Under the pieces are notes generated by a model. It was not told where the DNA came from. It searched no databases and saw only the letters and a program-made list of their open reading frames with translations. 64,000 bases of DNA, taken from assembly GCA_017506865.1 (NCBI GenBank), contig JAFCMP010000101.1:558001-622000 (forward strand). The letters run 5' to 3'. Positions 62,576 through 64,000 of the stretch are shown here, in pieces. This DNA is from Tribonema minus. Taxonomy: Eukaryota > Sar > Xanthophyceae > Tribonematales > Tribonemataceae. How positions within the stretch are numbered: the stretch's first letter is position 1; the number at the start of each line of letters is the position of its first letter. The position numbers and the translations under genes are program-made.

Positions 62576-64000
62576 ATGGCGCACGAGCAGGACTCGGCGC
62601 GTGCTGCATCAGGAGTAAACTCTCGCGCAACGCGGAGCTCTGGAGTTGTGTTGGCCAAGCTGCCCTATGGCCACAACCCGGAGCCGAGGCGTGTGCAGAG
62701 GTCACGGAGTTTGTCCGTGGGACGCGCAGCATCACTGGCAGATGCTGTTGCGATCAAGGCTGGAGGCGCTGCTGGTGGCGCAGTCGTACCAGCCCAGAGT
62801 GCGAACGAGCTAGCAAGCGGCAGCGCAGTGAGAACAGAGCCTGTGCCAGGGCCTGCAACTGACGCTGCTGCGGCGGCTCCGCACCACTTGTCCACCATCG
62901 GGAGCAGCGACACCACTTCAGGTCCAGTATCTGTCGCTGACCACGCTTTGGTGGAGTGGGCAGACAGTGCTGCTGCCGACTGGGGGCACGAGTCTGGCGG
63001 CAAGCCTTCTGGACCCACAGGACTTCTTGGCGCCCTCGCCGACAACCCGAAGCACCTGGTCATCCGCCCGATGGGATCTGGGCCCGCAATGGACGCGGTG
63101 CCCTCTCCTAGGGAGCGTGAAATGGAGCAGGAGGAGCAGCGAAAGGAAGCTGCGATGGTGGGGCATATGACTGCCGAGGAGGACTTGGACTTGCAGCTCA
63201 ACATGGAGTTGCAGTACCTGCAGTCCGAGGTAACCAGCCTCAAAGGGGGGCTCGCAGGGGTGGCCAACACCACCTCTCTCATGGGGCAGGATCTGTGCAT
63301 GGTAATTACGCACAACTTGCCCGGTATCGACACATCGCTGCGCAGGCACCAGATGCAGCTGGCGGAGCACGCTAGTGCACTGGCGCAGATGGGGAGTGGC
63401 CCCACCATCGCAGGCGGTGCAGCATCACAGCGCGACATGGACGCGCTGGTACAGGATGTGATTCCTGTCATACAAGGAGACATGGCGGCCATCGCGGAGA
63501 GCATCGCGGAGGTCGGTGAGAGGGTCGCGACTGCGGAGTTGCGGCTGATCCACATGGGTGAGCGCCTGTCAGGAGTGGCAGCGGAGGTTGCGCAGGGGCA
63601 AAAGCGCATGGAGGAGGTGATCGCGCGGCACGAGGATCTGCTGCGGCGGCACAACAACGCTGCAGCGGGCGTGGGGGACATGCGGCGCCAGCTATTTGAG
63701 GTGGGCACTAAAGTTGCGATGCTTGATGCGCAGCGTCGTACCACAACGGCGTATGAGACATCCTTCCACTCTGTGGGTAGCAACTTTGGCAGCGCAGCAC
63801 CCAGTGTGGCTCCCGAGGACAGCGTGTCAGTAGCAGACTTCAGCACCAGCGGCCCGGCAGTGCCGCTTAGTACGATCCGCAGCAGCAGCTGGCACGACCG
63901 CCCATTGCGCCATACGCTGCACCATTGGCTGGGCCTGGAAAGCACGTGTCGCCGAGCGCATCGGCGGCGCCGACCATTCCTGCTGGCGGCGCTGACGCCC
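62576..64000 (+). CDS. gag-like coiled-coil protein, runs off the right edge
   Basis: From ATG at 62576 the plus strand is open for 475 codons to the last base. Residues 1-165 are low complexity (Ala/Gly/Ser/Pro). Residues about 180-400 have heptad-like patterns without Pro, for example MDALVQDVIPVIQGDMAAIA and GERLSGVAAEVAQGQKRMEE, so a long coiled coil is likely. The region after about 63870 reads more naturally one frame over (PPIAPYAAPLAGPGKHV), hinting at a one-base indel. It resembles gag proteins of retroelements in layout, but no zinc knuckle or polymerase is visible before the edge, so the assignment is tentative. A 426-codon antisense frame covers the same DNA. Confidence 0.55.
   Translation, partial: MAHEQDSARAASGVNSRATRSSGVVLAKLPYGHNPEPRRVQRSRSLSVGRAASLADAVAIKAGGAAGGAVVPAQSANELASGSAVRTEPVPGPATDAAAAAPHHLSTIGSSDTTSGPVSVADHALVEWADSAAADWGHESGGKPSGPTGLLGALADNPKHLVIRPMGSGPAMDAVPSPREREMEQEEQRKEAAMVGHMTAEEDLDLQLNMELQYLQSEVTSLKGGLAGVANTTSLMGQDLCMVITHNLPGIDTSLRRHQMQLAEHASALAQMGSGPTIAGGAASQRDMDALVQDVIPVIQGDMAAIAESIAEVGERVATAELRLIHMGERLSGVAAEVAQGQKRMEEVIARHEDLLRRHNNAAAGVGDMRRQLFEVGTKVAMLDAQRRTTTAYETSFHSVGSNFGSAAPSVAPEDSVSVADFSTSGPAVPLSTIRSSSWHDRPLRHTLHHWLGLESTCRRAHRRRRPFLLAALTP

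Noticed and set aside
62665..63945. 426-codon minus-strand ORF
   Set aside because: It is antisense to a plus-strand frame that is open over a longer span with a coiled-coil pattern; the minus-strand translation has no structure-like pattern and is rich in Ser/Cys/Arg.

Overview
The window looks like nuclear DNA of a green alga, probably a chlorophyte and perhaps a trebouxiophyte. The reasons are short GC-rich exons separated by less GC-rich GT-AG introns, very long Ala, Gln and Ser runs in proteins, plant-type AP2-like modules, and LINE-type retrotransposons whose C-terminal ends look like the restriction-like endonuclease (RLE) class. No bacterial operons, rRNA, tRNA or CRISPR were seen, and no species can be named from sequence alone.

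Region 1 (about 0.7-37.4 kb, all minus strand) holds what I read as three head-to-tail paralogous genes. Each is a chain of small exons. A recurring three-exon unit encodes a divergent AP2/ERF-like domain (an x1 exon ending in a GV...[FYW]xG stretch, an x2 exon with TPxC..xxAAFMRNxAA, an x3 exon starting [AS]KLTxVPGG and followed by F[ST]PEQEAxMR). Exon phases are the same in every unit (0-2, 1-0, 0-0), so the units splice together in frame. Gene 1 (37.4-26.8 kb) has three units, gene 2 (23.6-8.5 kb) has two, and gene 3 (2.5 kb to the left edge) shows an acidic exon and a duplicated exon before it leaves the window. Genes 1 and 2 end in a shared C-terminal exon with a repeated ALQLLS/LVxQQL motif. 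That exon carries a frame break in gene 1 and an in-frame TAG in gene 2, so one or both may be decaying.

Retrotransposons cut through this array. LINE-A (RT with FLDD) has a long copy in a gene 2 intron (12.4-16.2 kb), a nearly identical 5'-truncated copy in another gene 2 intron (20.9-22.3 kb), and a decayed copy at 5.7-6.2 kb. LINE-B (RT with YLDD, CCHC and RLE-like C-terminus) has a nearly complete copy of about 7 kb at 45.2-52.2 kb, a truncated copy at 61.0-62.3 kb and a decayed copy at 4.4-5.7 kb. Target-site duplications could be read for four of these copies.

Region 2 (38.5-43.8 kb, minus) is a huge Ala-rich protein gene with scattered RRxSxP motifs. Region 3 (52.2-56.7 kb, plus) is a five-exon gene for a kaptin (KPTN) homologue, whose start codon lies 43 bp from the 5' end of the LINE-B copy. 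Region 4 (56.7-61 kb) is mostly non-coding and holds an interstitial (TTAGGG)n tract and a non-autonomous hAT element with perfect TIRs and 8-bp TSD, which itself contains a fold-back sequence. Region 5 (62.3-64 kb) is a plus-strand ORF open to the right edge, encoding a low-complexity plus coiled-coil, gag-like protein.

Across the non-coding DNA there are many imperfect two-copy tandem duplications (about 22 to 650 bp). Some duplicate splice acceptors or whole exons, which suggests a local duplication process that feeds gene-structure change here.
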